From positions 1 to 7,048 of the forward strand of contig UQZC01000082.1 of the NCBI GenBank assembly GCA_900545505.1: a stretch of 7,048 bases of DNA, written 5' to 3'. Positions 1 to 6,032 of this stretch are shown here, piece by piece; positions within the stretch are counted from its first letter, which is position 1; every line of letters begins with the position of its first letter. The notes under the pieces were generated by a model. The model ran no database searches. It was not told the origin of the DNA and worked only from the letters and a program-made list of their open reading frames with translations. The translations under genes and the position numbers were made by a program. The DNA is from an uncultured Collinsella sp. GTDB lineage: Bacteria > Actinomycetota > Coriobacteriia > Coriobacteriales > Coriobacteriaceae.

Positions 1-1
1 A

Positions 2-26
2 CGGAGAGCACATTAAGTGCTCTCCG
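2..26 (-). terminator. Perfect 10-bp hairpin at window edge, possible terminator
   Basis: Positions 2-11 (CGGAGAGCAC) and 17-26 (GTGCTCTCCG) are perfect reverse complements around a 5-base ATTAA loop. Reading rightward, the stem is followed by GCTCGTG, which is not a U-tract, so it is not an intrinsic terminator for the + strand. Reading leftward, the next base is T and the rest lies outside the window, so a minus-strand terminator for an RNA or gene lying to the right is possible. It could equally be the 3' hairpin of a structured RNA or a transcript-end hairpin of a + strand gene left of the window. The hairpin is certain; its role is inferred. Confidence 0.4.
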
Positions 27-134
27 GCTCGTGCGGAACTCGCGATCGACCTTATATATTTGCCCTCCCCGGGGCTCCCGCACAACGGGACCTCAGTTGG
101 GGTCTATCCCGGTTGCAGTTGCTTCGCTCCTGCA
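27..134. ncRNA. Candidate structured RNA or folded leader, unidentified
   Basis: No ORF here looks like protein, but the stretch folds well. Bases 31-36 (GTGCGG) pair with 78-83 (CCGCAC), enclosing a small GCCC/GGGC hairpin at 62-75. Bases 83-90 (CAACGGGA) pair with 107-115 with one bulged G, around an inner CCTC/GGGG stem with AGTT loop at 91-102. Bases 115-118 and 130-133 (GCAG/CTGC) can form a fourth stem. Together with the hairpin at 2-26 this makes a run of stems over about 130 bases. I checked by eye against tRNA, SRP RNA, tmRNA, RNase P, T-box and cobalamin riboswitch signatures and saw no match. It could be the 5' leader of the methyltransferase gene on the + strand, or an independent RNA on the - strand ending at 2-26. 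A TATATG at 182-187 could be a -10 box for the next gene, which would place this region outside its transcript. Confidence 0.25.
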
Positions 135-231
135 CCACTTGGCTGGCGCGGCGGTTTGGCGTTGGAACGGTTCTTTTCTGATATATGCTGGTTGCGGCTC
201 TTCTTTTGGGAGGAGTCGCTTTTTTGTTGCT

Positions 232-237
232 AGGAGG
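232..237 (+). promoter_or_regulatory. Ribosome binding site that sets the methyltransferase start
   Basis: A perfect AGGAGG sits 7 bases before an in-frame GTG at 245. The upstream ATG at 185 has no Shine-Dalgarno sequence in front of it. A second purine-rich motif (GGGAGGAG, 208-215) lies 8 bases before an in-frame TTG at 224, a weaker alternative start. Confidence 0.6.
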
Positions 238-244
238 TTGGCCC

Positions 245-1132
245 GTGGTTGATGGGGATGCTCGCTCTGAGCTTCTTTCTGCAGATTGGAATGGCGAATG
301 GATGCGCTTGCAGGCCGCTCGGCATCGGGCTGATGATTCTTTTGAGTGGGATAAGCGGGCTCGGCATTTTCGGCCGCTTGAAACTGCTCCGTATGCCCGG
401 GACTTTATGAAGCTGTTGGCGTTAAAGCCTGGTGAATCCGTGCTTGATATGGGATGTGGGGCTGGGTCGATTGCTATTCCGCTTGCTCAGGCTGGGCATT
501 CCGTGATTGCTGCCGATTTCTCCCCTGCCATGCTGGGCACGCTTGATGCCGGCATTGAGTACTACGGGCTCGAGGATCGCATTACACCGCTTGAGCTTGC
601 TTGGGATGATGATTGGGATTTGGTTGGACCCGTCGCGAAAGCGGTGGATGTTGCCTTTGCCAGTCGCTCTGTCACCACGACCAATCTAAAAGGCGCGCTT
701 GCCAAGCTTGATCGTACGGCTCGTCGTCGTTGTGCTATCACGATGGTCGCCAACTCCAGCCCGCGCTATGACCTGCACCTGATGAACGCCATCGGCGTCT
801 CGGTTACCTGCAGCAATGGCTTTGTGTACGCCTTCAATATCCTCATTCAGATGGGTGCCCTGCCGCAGGTTACGTACTTTGAATCGCCTCGTCGCGATAC
901 CTTCAATAGCCTTGAGGCGGGTGTGGCGGATTTTTCCCGTATGCTCGAGCATGGCAACGAAGATAAGGTCGACCGTCTGCGCGACTACATCGCCCAACAC
1001 ATGATCGAGAACCCCCATGCCGGCGAGCCGGGCTCCAAGGGCGTGCCGCAGGGGCGCTATATGCTCGATCATGTCCGCAAGGTTCGTTGGGCGTTTATTG
1101 CATGGGAGCCGGTCTCTGCGCCCAGCTCATAG
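245..1132 (+). CDS. Class I SAM-dependent methyltransferase
   Basis: This is a predicted 295-residue cytoplasmic methyltransferase that would transfer a methyl group from S-adenosylmethionine to an unknown acceptor. The Rossmann-fold motif I is clear at about residues 66-74 (VLDMGCGAG), and the acidic residue ending beta-strand 2 is D91 in VIAADFS. A WDKRA segment near residues 35-39 is typical of small-molecule methyltransferases of the UbiE-like type. The C-terminal half has no motif I can name, so the substrate is open. I chose the GTG at 245 because of the AGGAGG in front of it. Starting at ATG 185 would add 20 residues, mostly hydrophobic (AALLLGGVAFLLLGG), that would look like a false membrane anchor. 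Codons in the first half mostly end in T (nearly all Asp are GAT, Ile ATT, His CAT), whereas the last third uses many more C-ending codons like the next gene. No terminator follows, so read-through into yhbY is possible. Confidence 0.8.
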   Translation: MVDGDARSELLSADWNGEWMRLQAARHRADDSFEWDKRARHFRPLETAPYARDFMKLLALKPGESVLDMGCGAGSIAIPLAQAGHSVIAADFSPAMLGTLDAGIEYYGLEDRITPLELAWDDDWDLVGPVAKAVDVAFASRSVTTTNLKGALAKLDRTARRRCAITMVANSSPRYDLHLMNAIGVSVTCSNGFVYAFNILIQMGALPQVTYFESPRRDTFNSLEAGVADFSRMLEHGNEDKVDRLRDYIAQHMIENPHAGEPGSKGVPQGRYMLDHVRKVRWAFIAWEPVSAPSS

Positions 1133-1224
1133 CCTGTTCGCAGCCCTCACCGCCCACTCACTCGGCATCCGCATTCTTTTTGAACTGGGCAAACGCGCTC
1201 CACACCGCGCCGTTCCTGCGCTAT

Positions 1225-1264
1225 CGTGGGACAGCTCACGTAGATTAAGGCCCCGTCGCGGGGC
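1225..1264 (+). promoter_or_regulatory. Two GC-rich hairpins in the yhbY leader
   Basis: Hairpin one pairs 1225-1230 (CGTGGG) with 1235-1240 (CTCACG), six pairs including one G-U, with an ACAG loop. Hairpin two pairs 1250-1255 (GCCCCG) with 1259-1264 (CGGGGC), six GC pairs with a 3-base loop. Neither is followed by a T-run, so they are not standard terminators. They lie 27-66 bases before the yhbY ATG and could be a leader that affects translation or RNA stability. TAGATT at 1241-1246, between them, is a possible -10 box, but I see no good -35. Little else is visible in the gap 1133-1290. Confidence 0.35.
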
Positions 1265-1290
1265 GCCCCATACATAGAAAGCGAGAACCC

Positions 1291-1590
1291 ATGGCACTGA
1301 CAGGAGCCCAGGTCAAGCAGCTTCGCAGCATGGCCCATCACCTCAACCCCGCCATCATCATCGGCAAGTCCGATGTCAACGAGGGCACCGTCGAGCAGAC
1401 GGTCGCCTACCTGGAGAAGCACGAGCTCGTTAAGTGCTCCGTGCTCGATGGCTCCAGTCTTTCCGCCCGCGAGGCCGCCGAGGAGCTCGCCGAGCGCTGC
1501 CACGCCGACGTCGTCCAGGTCATCGGCCGCAAATTCTCGCTGTATCGCGAGTCCTCGCGCAAGGATATCGAGAAGATCAAGCTCGTCTAA
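1291..1590 (+). CDS. yhbY: YhbY-family CRM-domain RNA-binding protein
   Basis: This is a 99-residue, single-domain CRM protein, close to the usual 95-105 residues of the YhbY family. These small basic proteins bind RNA and associate with precursors of the large ribosomal subunit, so a role in 50S assembly is expected. Visible family marks are the N-terminal LTGAQVKQLRSMAHHLNP helix, the IIIGK loop at about residues 22-26, the TVEQTVAYLEKHELVK helix-strand and the closing VIGRKFSLYR. The RNA-contacting loop is usually GxxG (GSNG in E. coli YhbY) but reads GKSD here, so its second glycine is lost. The start ATG fits family length; only a weak GCGAG-type ribosome site precedes it. The gene follows the methyltransferase on the same strand after 158 bases and ends in a strong terminator. 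Codons are strongly C-ending, as in a well-expressed housekeeping gene. Confidence 0.9.
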   Translation: MALTGAQVKQLRSMAHHLNPAIIIGKSDVNEGTVEQTVAYLEKHELVKCSVLDGSSLSAREAAEELAERCHADVVQVIGRKFSLYRESSRKDIEKIKLV

Positions 1591-1627
1591 GAGCCAATAA
1601 TCCGGCGAGCCAACACATAGCAAGCTT

Positions 1628-1662
1628 ACGGGTGCCCAAGTACTTCGGGCGCCCGTTTTTTT
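1628..1662 (+). terminator. Rho-independent terminator of yhbY
   Basis: Bases 1628-1637 (ACGGGTGCCC) pair with 1647-1656 (GGGCGCCCGT) over ten pairs with one G-U, around a 9-base loop, and a run of seven T ends at 1662. It lies 38 bases after the yhbY stop and its T-run touches the stop codon of the converging minus-strand gene. It has no T-run on the other side, so it serves the + strand only. Confidence 0.93.
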
Positions 1663-2326
1663 ATCGCTCGACCAGCACGCGATTGAGCCGCCCCTCCACC
1701 AAGCGCTCGTATAGACGCCGCGTCTCGGGCTCGGGCACGCCATTGACCTGCTCCCTCAGATGGTGCATATGCCCGCTGTACAGCTCGACGATATCGCGAC
1801 GTCGCCCCGCCGCACTGTAGACGCGCATGGCGCAGCGCACCATATCCTCACGCGCCGTTTCCTGCCGAAGCCCCGACTCCGCCAGCCAAATCGCCGACTG
1901 CAGATCGTTTTCTTCTAGAGCGGCATTTGCTCCCTTAATCATGCAATCGATGTACTTTGACTGCATAATGCGCCGCATGCGCAAAAAGTAGGTGGGATTA
2001 CAGCCATTGGGAACATACAGCGGTCCGGCATAAAGCTGCTCAATCTTAAGGCACAACTCGACCAGATGGGGCCCGCGCGCACCCGTGCGATTTCCCAAAA
2101 CCTCGCGGCTTATCTGGTCAAACAGCCGCACATCGGTCTTGACGTAGTCGCCGTTGAGCCCAATGCATTCATTTTGGATGAGCACACATGACTTGCCATC
2201 CGGCGTCGGCCCCAAAGCCGACCGCAAGCGCGATATCGTCGAGTACAGGTTGTTGCGGGCGCTATTGAACTCGGCATGGGGCCACAGCTCCATGGCCAGC
2301 GTCTCACGATCGACGAGCGCATCCCA
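1661..2326 (-). pseudogene. C-terminal part of frameshifted regulator: winged-helix end and BTAD domain
   Basis: This is the downstream part of the regulator that begins at 4655, in a different frame. From the W codon at 2326 it carries 221 residues. First comes the second half of an OmpR/SARP-type winged helix: VDRETLAMELWP matches the usual V-S-R-E-E-L-x-x-L-L-W-P, then NNLYSTISRLRSALG is the recognition-helix region. A BTAD (bacterial transcriptional activation) domain follows, with YAGPLY, an all-helical TPR-like fold and the typical end GVPEPETRRLYERL. The homology does not extend into the same-frame codons upstream of about 2330, so the long open frame up to 2599 is an artefact. If the gene is truly broken, this piece might still be made by re-initiation at the ATG at 2293, 10 bases after the upstream stop (2304-2306), giving 210 residues. 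There is no good ribosome site there. Confidence 0.75.
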
Positions 2327-4655
2327 GCGCAAGCCGCTCGGCAAGCGTCGCCGCCTTCTTGCGGCGCCACATTTTATCCGTGATGGGAAACCCGTCGCGC
2401 TCGGCGCGAAACGCACCAAACATGCGAATCTCGATATGGTCGATGGTATCAACGGCTTCAACCTCGCCAGTCTGGAACAGACGCTTGCCCTCCCCTTCCA
2501 AATCGTCGCGCAGCGAGTACCGCGACAGTTCGCGCACGGGAAGCTTCTTGCGTATCCTGCCCGCCGGCTCGCCCAGACAATGCATGGCAAGGCGCGCAAA
2601 GAGCCGATACGATGGCTCTAGAATCCCCGCACGATTCATGGACATCCAGGCCGCAAGGTCGCTGTCTCGGCCCGCACAGGCCAAATGCAGCGCCACCATC
2701 CAGGCTTCTGCGCCACCAACCTGCGTCTGGCTTATATCGAGTAGCTCCGCTTCCTCGCGTACCGAAACCATCGACGTGTTACGCAGATACGCTGCGCGCT
2801 CCAGCAGCAATGCGTTATCGCGCATGTACGCAATCGACTCCTCGGCAAGTTTAAGCACTTGGACCGCACGGAACTTTGCATTAACCGGCCGTCCCTCTGC
2901 CAGCGACTGCCAGCCTTCTAGCAACAGGCCAAACAGCTGAATCTGGTTGTCGCGCATGCGCACGGCAAAACGATCGAGCTCGTTGAACGCCGCATCGTCG
3001 GTTACCGGCAAGCCGGAAAGGAGCCGCCGTGCCGCCAACACCATGCGCACCCAGATAGCCATCGCCTTAAGCCCACGTACGTCGAGCGCCTCCCGCACCA
3101 CCGTCATCTCGTCGTCGCGCTCGTCGGTTCCCGCAAACGATCCATCAAAGAGCTCCACCAGCATGCTATCGGCCCGTATAACAATCCCCGCGATGTCGAG
3201 CTCGCAATCGTAGGCCTTGCTCGTTTTGAGCTGCTGTAGAACGCCGCCGTCATCTCCCCGCTCGGTCAGGCAGCGCTTGACCTCGATATGCGCAGACAAC
3301 ATATCGAGTGCGGTATGGGATGTCTCTATTTCTGGCACGGCCAGGTTCGTAGGAAGCCCAAGCCCGTTGTCCCCATAGCAAACAGCCGTCAGTGTCTGGG
3401 CCACCCTCCATGAAACAGGGTCTATTTCGCAGGCCGCCCGTTCGCCCCCGCGTTCGATGACCGATGCCATATAGCGGGCGAGCTTTGTATTGGACACGCT
3501 GACCGCTGCCAGATATACGCCAAGCGCTTCGGCAGGCGTTGGCTCTGGAGCCGGATCGTCGGCATCGATCGTGCCCAGCGCTGCTCGGCAGATATCGGCC
3601 CCGTGCCCCGTCAGAGCCAGATCGACCCCATACTGCCCAGCGAGTTCAAGGACCGCTTCACGGTCCAAAAAGGCGTCCGCCAGGCCCATCGCCGCATCGC
3701 ATCGGCCCGCCTTAAGCAAAATCCGGGCCGCCCTCGGAACAAGTTCGGGGCGAACCTCGGCCACCAACTTACGCAAGCGCAAGCGTCCGTTATCCTCCGT
3801 GCCCAGACACGTAAAACTCCGCTCGGCGGGATCCAAGCCAAAGATCGGGTAGTCGCGTACAAAGTAGGACTGGTCGACCATCGACAGCCTCACCCCGCAA
3901 GCCTCGAGTTCCGAGATATTGCCCTCGCCCATCAAAACCATGAGACATGCCACGCAAAACAGCGCATTATTGTCGAGCGAAGCCAGATCGACAAGTGCCG
4001 CGCCATATACGTTGACAATCTCGTTTTCGAGCAGGCCGGCTACGTCGCCTTGGCCATACAGACCTGTCTGCAATGCCGAAACGAGCTCGGGCACGCCCTG
4101 CGTGAGCTGATAAAAGTCGAGCGATGTGCTGATCGAAAACGCCGATGCCCACGCCGAATACTCATAGGCATGCACCTTGAGCATCTGCGCATTGATCTTA
4201 ACCGAATCGCCCAGCCCATGAATCAGCTGACGATTTGAAGGACGGCAGGAGATAAAGACCCCTACCCCCATAGCGCGCAGGCCGCGAATCCTGTCGATGA
4301 GGTCTTCGGTATCGTGCTGATCGAGGTTTGGCACATTATCAATCGCGATAAGGGAGTGCGGTTTGTCTTTGAGTTCTTCGGTAACCACCTCGAGCTGCAT
4401 AAACACCTCGCGCCCAGTGGCGCGATCGGCCTCGATAATCCGCACGGGGCCTCGCGTCGGGTCGCATTTAACCTCATGGGTGTACTGCAGCAGCACCGAG
4501 GTCTTCCCAAACCCGTCGGGCGCATAAAGAACCACGATGCCGGCCTTTCGGCCCTTGGCGATAAGCTCATTCATCAAGCGTTCGCGTCGCACCATATAGC
4601 CTCCGCCCAGCGGCATCAGCTCGAGGTCGTCTATACCGCTCAAATCGTTTACCAT
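2304..4655 (-). CDS. STAND/MalT-like ATPase transcriptional regulator, N-terminal part, frame broken in its winged helix
   Basis: This is a 783-codon open frame, most of a large cytoplasmic signal-transduction regulator. Residues 45-52 (APDGFGKT) are a Walker A P-loop. LIAID ending at D106 is Walker B. VGVFISCRP near 131-139 matches the strand after Walker B in MalT-type STAND ATPases, and the MVRRERLMNELI before the P-loop matches their conserved lead-in. The middle (about 250-735) is helical with no named motif, probably the sensor and oligomerisation arm. From about residue 741 (IEIRMFGAF) an OmpR/SARP-type winged helix begins but is cut off after LAERLAL by eleven-odd bases of wrong frame and a TGA. 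The rest lies in the frame of 1661-2326; a single +1 shift joins them into a 997-residue protein. The start ATG has GAGGAG-like sequence (TTGAGGAG, 4661-4668) 5 bases upstream. Such proteins usually bind ATP plus an inducer and activate nearby promoters; the ligand here is unknown. Confidence 0.8.
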   Translation of the reverse strand: MVNDLSGIDDLELMPLGGGYMVRRERLMNELIAKGRKAGIVVLYAPDGFGKTSVLLQYTHEVKCDPTRGPVRIIEADRATGREVFMQLEVVTEELKDKPHSLIAIDNVPNLDQHDTEDLIDRIRGLRAMGVGVFISCRPSNRQLIHGLGDSVKINAQMLKVHAYEYSAWASAFSISTSLDFYQLTQGVPELVSALQTGLYGQGDVAGLLENEIVNVYGAALVDLASLDNNALFCVACLMVLMGEGNISELEACGVRLSMVDQSYFVRDYPIFGLDPAERSFTCLGTEDNGRLRLRKLVAEVRPELVPRAARILLKAGRCDAAMGLADAFLDREAVLELAGQYGVDLALTGHGADICRAALGTIDADDPAPEPTPAEALGVYLAAVSVSNTKLARYMASVIERGGERAACEIDPVSWRVAQTLTAVCYGDNGLGLPTNLAVPEIETSHTALDMLSAHIEVKRCLTERGDDGGVLQQLKTSKAYDCELDIAGIVIRADSMLVELFDGSFAGTDERDDEMTVVREALDVRGLKAMAIWVRMVLAARRLLSGLPVTDDAAFNELDRFAVRMRDNQIQLFGLLLEGWQSLAEGRPVNAKFRAVQVLKLAEESIAYMRDNALLLERAAYLRNTSMVSVREEAELLDISQTQVGGAEAWMVALHLACAGRDSDLAAWMSMNRAGILEPSYRLFARLAMHCLGEPAGRIRKKLPVRELSRYSLRDDLEGEGKRLFQTGEVEAVDTIDHIEIRMFGAFRAERDGFPITDKMWRRKKAATLAERLALGCARRS

Positions 4656-5043
4656 GCCCGCTCCTCAACTCGACCGTATGGACACTGTAGCCGCAAGACC
4701 ATACAAGCCGCGCTATGAATAGAGCGACCTTGTGTTTTAGGTTGTCTTTTGGTACGCAAGCGGCAAGTTTTTGTACAGCGAGGGCCGATTGTTATTAATC
4801 CCCCGACTAATCGGTCTTTAAGCAGGTAAATGAGCTTGTCAGCTTGTCCCATCTAAGCGGCAGTGTAACGCAGATGAACAAGGTTCAGCTATGTCATTCA
4901 ATTCGCCTAGCACCCGCTACCGTCTACGACCTTCTAGTGGCATTTTTGCATAGAATCTGGTATGGAATGAATCAAGCTGTTGGACATCTGGCGTTCGTCA
5001 AGCTTACGGCAAGATTTTGGTCAAGTGGGCGGACAGGGATAGC
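4656..5043. other. Intergenic region upstream of the regulator, no gene seen
   Basis: These 388 bases separate the nagB terminator from the regulator start, so the regulator's own promoter should lie here on the minus strand. I see only weak candidates: TTAATA and TACAAA spaced by 17 bases (4769-4797), and TTGATT and TATGCA spaced by 17 bases (about 4948-4976). An imperfect CCGA-CTAA-TCGG inverted repeat lies at 4803-4814. Short open frames cross the region but lack ribosome sites and recognisable protein. One of them (minus, 4852 to 4649) overlaps the regulator start by 7 bases and can be kept in mind only as a very weak leader-peptide candidate. Confidence 0.5.
4833..4848. repeat. Tandem 8-bp direct repeat, possible regulator site
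   Basis: AGCTTGTC occurs twice with no gap (4833-4840, 4841-4848), about 180 bases upstream of the regulator start. Regulators with SARP/BTAD-type winged helices often bind short direct repeats, though usually about 11 bp apart, so an autoregulatory site is possible but unproven. Chance is a fair alternative. Confidence 0.3.
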
Positions 5044-5071
5044 AAAAAGGCCCCCGCAAAGCGGAGGCCTT
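5044..5071 (-). terminator. nagB: Rho-independent terminator of nagB
   Basis: On the minus strand AAGGCCTCCGC (5071-5061) pairs with GCGGGGGCCTT (5057-5047), eleven pairs with one G-U and a TTT loop, and the transcript then runs into T bases to 5044. It begins 32 bases after the nagB stop codon and so closes the nagB transcript. Confidence 0.93.
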
Positions 5072-5103
5072 AATCAAGGCTATGTCGAGCTGCAGGATTC
5101 GCG

Positions 5104-5832
5104 CTACTCGCAGAGCGAAAGGGCGGCCTCGTCGGCAACGACAACGCAGTTGGTGTGCAGCTGCAGGATCGAAGCCGGGCACTCGGGCGTAACCGGACCA
5201 TAGCACATGTCATGCACGGCCTGAGCCTTGGCCTCGCCGTTGGCGACGACCAGGATCATGCGGGCATACATGATGGTCTGGGTACCCATGGTGTAGGCCT
5301 GACGGGGAACATCGTCGATGCTGTCGAACAGGCGGCTGTTGGCCTGAATGGTGCTCTCGGTGAGGTCGACGCAGTGCGTGCCCTTGGAGAAGTGGTCATC
5401 GGGCTCGTTGAAGCCAATGTGGCCGTTGTTGCCAATGCCGAGCAGCTGCAGATCCGGATAACCGGCGTCGGCGACAATCTTGTCGTACTCAGAGCAGGCA
5501 GCGGCGGCGTCGGGGTTGGAACCGTCGGGCACATGCGTGTTGTTCAGGTCGATGTTGATGTGATCGAAGAAGTTCTCACGCATGAAGTAGTGATAGCTCT
5601 GGGGATCGTCGTGCGAAAGGCCGCGATACTCGTCCAGGTTGTAGGTGCTGACCTCGGCAAAGTCGACGTCGCCCTTCTTGTACCAAGCAGCGAGCTGCTT
5701 GTAGGCACCGATCGGGGTGGAGCCGGTGGCAAGACCCAGCACACAGTCGGGCTTGAGGATAACCTGGGCCGAGATGATATTAGCGGCCTTGCGGCTCATA
5801 TCCTCGTAGTCTTTAGCTTTAATGATCTTCAT
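5104..5832 (-). CDS. nagB: Glucosamine-6-phosphate deaminase
   Basis: NagB converts glucosamine-6-phosphate into fructose-6-phosphate and ammonia in the cytoplasm, the step that sends amino sugars into glycolysis. The 242-residue length is that of Gram-positive NagB. Key motifs are LATGSTP (34-40, phosphate binding), YNLDEY with the general base D67, and GIGNNGHIGFNEP (132-144) holding H138 and E143. The position equal to catalytic D141 in the E. coli enzyme is N136 here; NGHIGFNEP is also the form in Bacillus-type enzymes, so activity is expected. The C-terminal allosteric extension of the 266-residue E. coli protein is absent. I chose ATG 5832 (MKIIKA) because homologs start this way and AAAGGA (5844-5839) lies 6 bases upstream. 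The open frame continues to 6183, but those residues look like translated leader. It lies downstream of the EIIA gene on the same strand, has its own promoter candidate and ends in a strong terminator. Confidence 0.96.
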   Translation of the reverse strand: MKIIKAKDYEDMSRKAANIISAQVILKPDCVLGLATGSTPIGAYKQLAAWYKKGDVDFAEVSTYNLDEYRGLSHDDPQSYHYFMRENFFDHINIDLNNTHVPDGSNPDAAAACSEYDKIVADAGYPDLQLLGIGNNGHIGFNEPDDHFSKGTHCVDLTESTIQANSRLFDSIDDVPRQAYTMGTQTIMYARMILVVANGEAKAQAVHDMCYGPVTPECPASILQLHTNCVVVADEAALSLCE

Positions 5833-5857
5833 TACGCGTCCTTTCTCGTACAAGAGA

Positions 5858-5920
5858 GGCAAGGCTCCCTTACAAGCACTTGCCCGCGGCCCGCGTCGGC
5901 CGCAACCAACGTGTGCGGCC
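5858..5920 (-). promoter_or_regulatory. nagB: Two-hairpin leader of nagB
   Basis: Between the candidate promoter and the ribosome site the minus-strand transcript can fold into two hairpins. The upstream one pairs GGCCGCA (5920-5914) with TGCGGCC (5904-5898), seven perfect pairs with a 9-base loop. The one next to the gene pairs GGCAAG (5884-5879) with CTTGCC (5863-5858), extended inward by GCT/AGC past one bulged base. Flanking GCCC/GGGC segments could extend the upper stem. There is no T-run, so this is not a classic terminator. I do not recognise a riboswitch or a glmS ribozyme. A regulatory leader or simply a stable 5' end are both possible. Confidence 0.35.
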
Positions 5921-5940
5921 ACCAGGGCGAGGTCGCGTAA

Positions 5941-5969
5941 TGTATATGTCTCGTGTCTAGCCGCGTCGA
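5941..5969 (-). promoter_or_regulatory. nagB: Candidate sigma-70-type promoter of nagB
   Basis: On the minus strand TCGACG (5969-5964) and TATACA (5946-5941) lie exactly 17 bases apart, each matching four of six consensus bases of TTGACA and TATAAT. Transcription would start near 5934, giving a leader of about 100 bases. I see no clear DasR/NagR-type (TGGTCTAGACCA-like) operator in this gap. Confidence 0.4.
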
Positions 5970-6032
5970 GGCCCCTGCCCGTCCACGGTGACCCAAAGCC
6001 TTTTAGCTTCGGACAAATCCCATCTTGCCACT

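Noticed and set aside
31..252. 73-codon + strand open frame over the left-edge hairpins
   Set aside because: It has no ribosome site and no protein-like pattern, and it overlaps the methyltransferase start in another frame.
1147..1743. 198-codon minus-strand frame opposite yhbY
   Set aside because: Shadow of yhbY; it runs through the yhbY terminator and has no family features.
2304..2335. prfB-like programmed +1 frameshift in the regulator
   Set aside because: The conserved join lies upstream of the TGA; reading past the stop itself would lose the VDRETL match, and no CTT-TGA type slip site with a Shine-Dalgarno-like stimulator is present.
2327..2599. Upstream extension of the C-terminal BTAD frame to an ATG at 2599
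   Set aside because: These residues (rich in Arg and Cys) do not match the family, while the other frame does; it is an out-of-frame reading of the regulator.
3603..4238. 211-codon + strand frame opposite the regulator
   Set aside because: Antisense shadow of the ATPase region; no ribosome site and no domain.
4649..4852. 67-codon minus-strand frame overlapping the regulator start by 7 bases
   Set aside because: The overlap resembles translational coupling, but it has no ribosome site, an odd composition and no recognisable protein.
4844..5203. 119-codon + strand frame across the nagB terminator
   Set aside because: It crosses a strong minus-strand terminator and enters nagB antisense; a spurious frame.
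5104..5832. NagB as catalytically impaired because N136 replaces the D141 equivalent
   Set aside because: The NGHIGFNEP form is normal in Gram-positive NagB proteins, so it does not suggest loss of activity.
5155..5940. 261-codon + strand frame opposite nagB
   Set aside because: Its Gly/Val-rich product is a typical mirror of a GC-rich gene; nagB on the other strand is certain.
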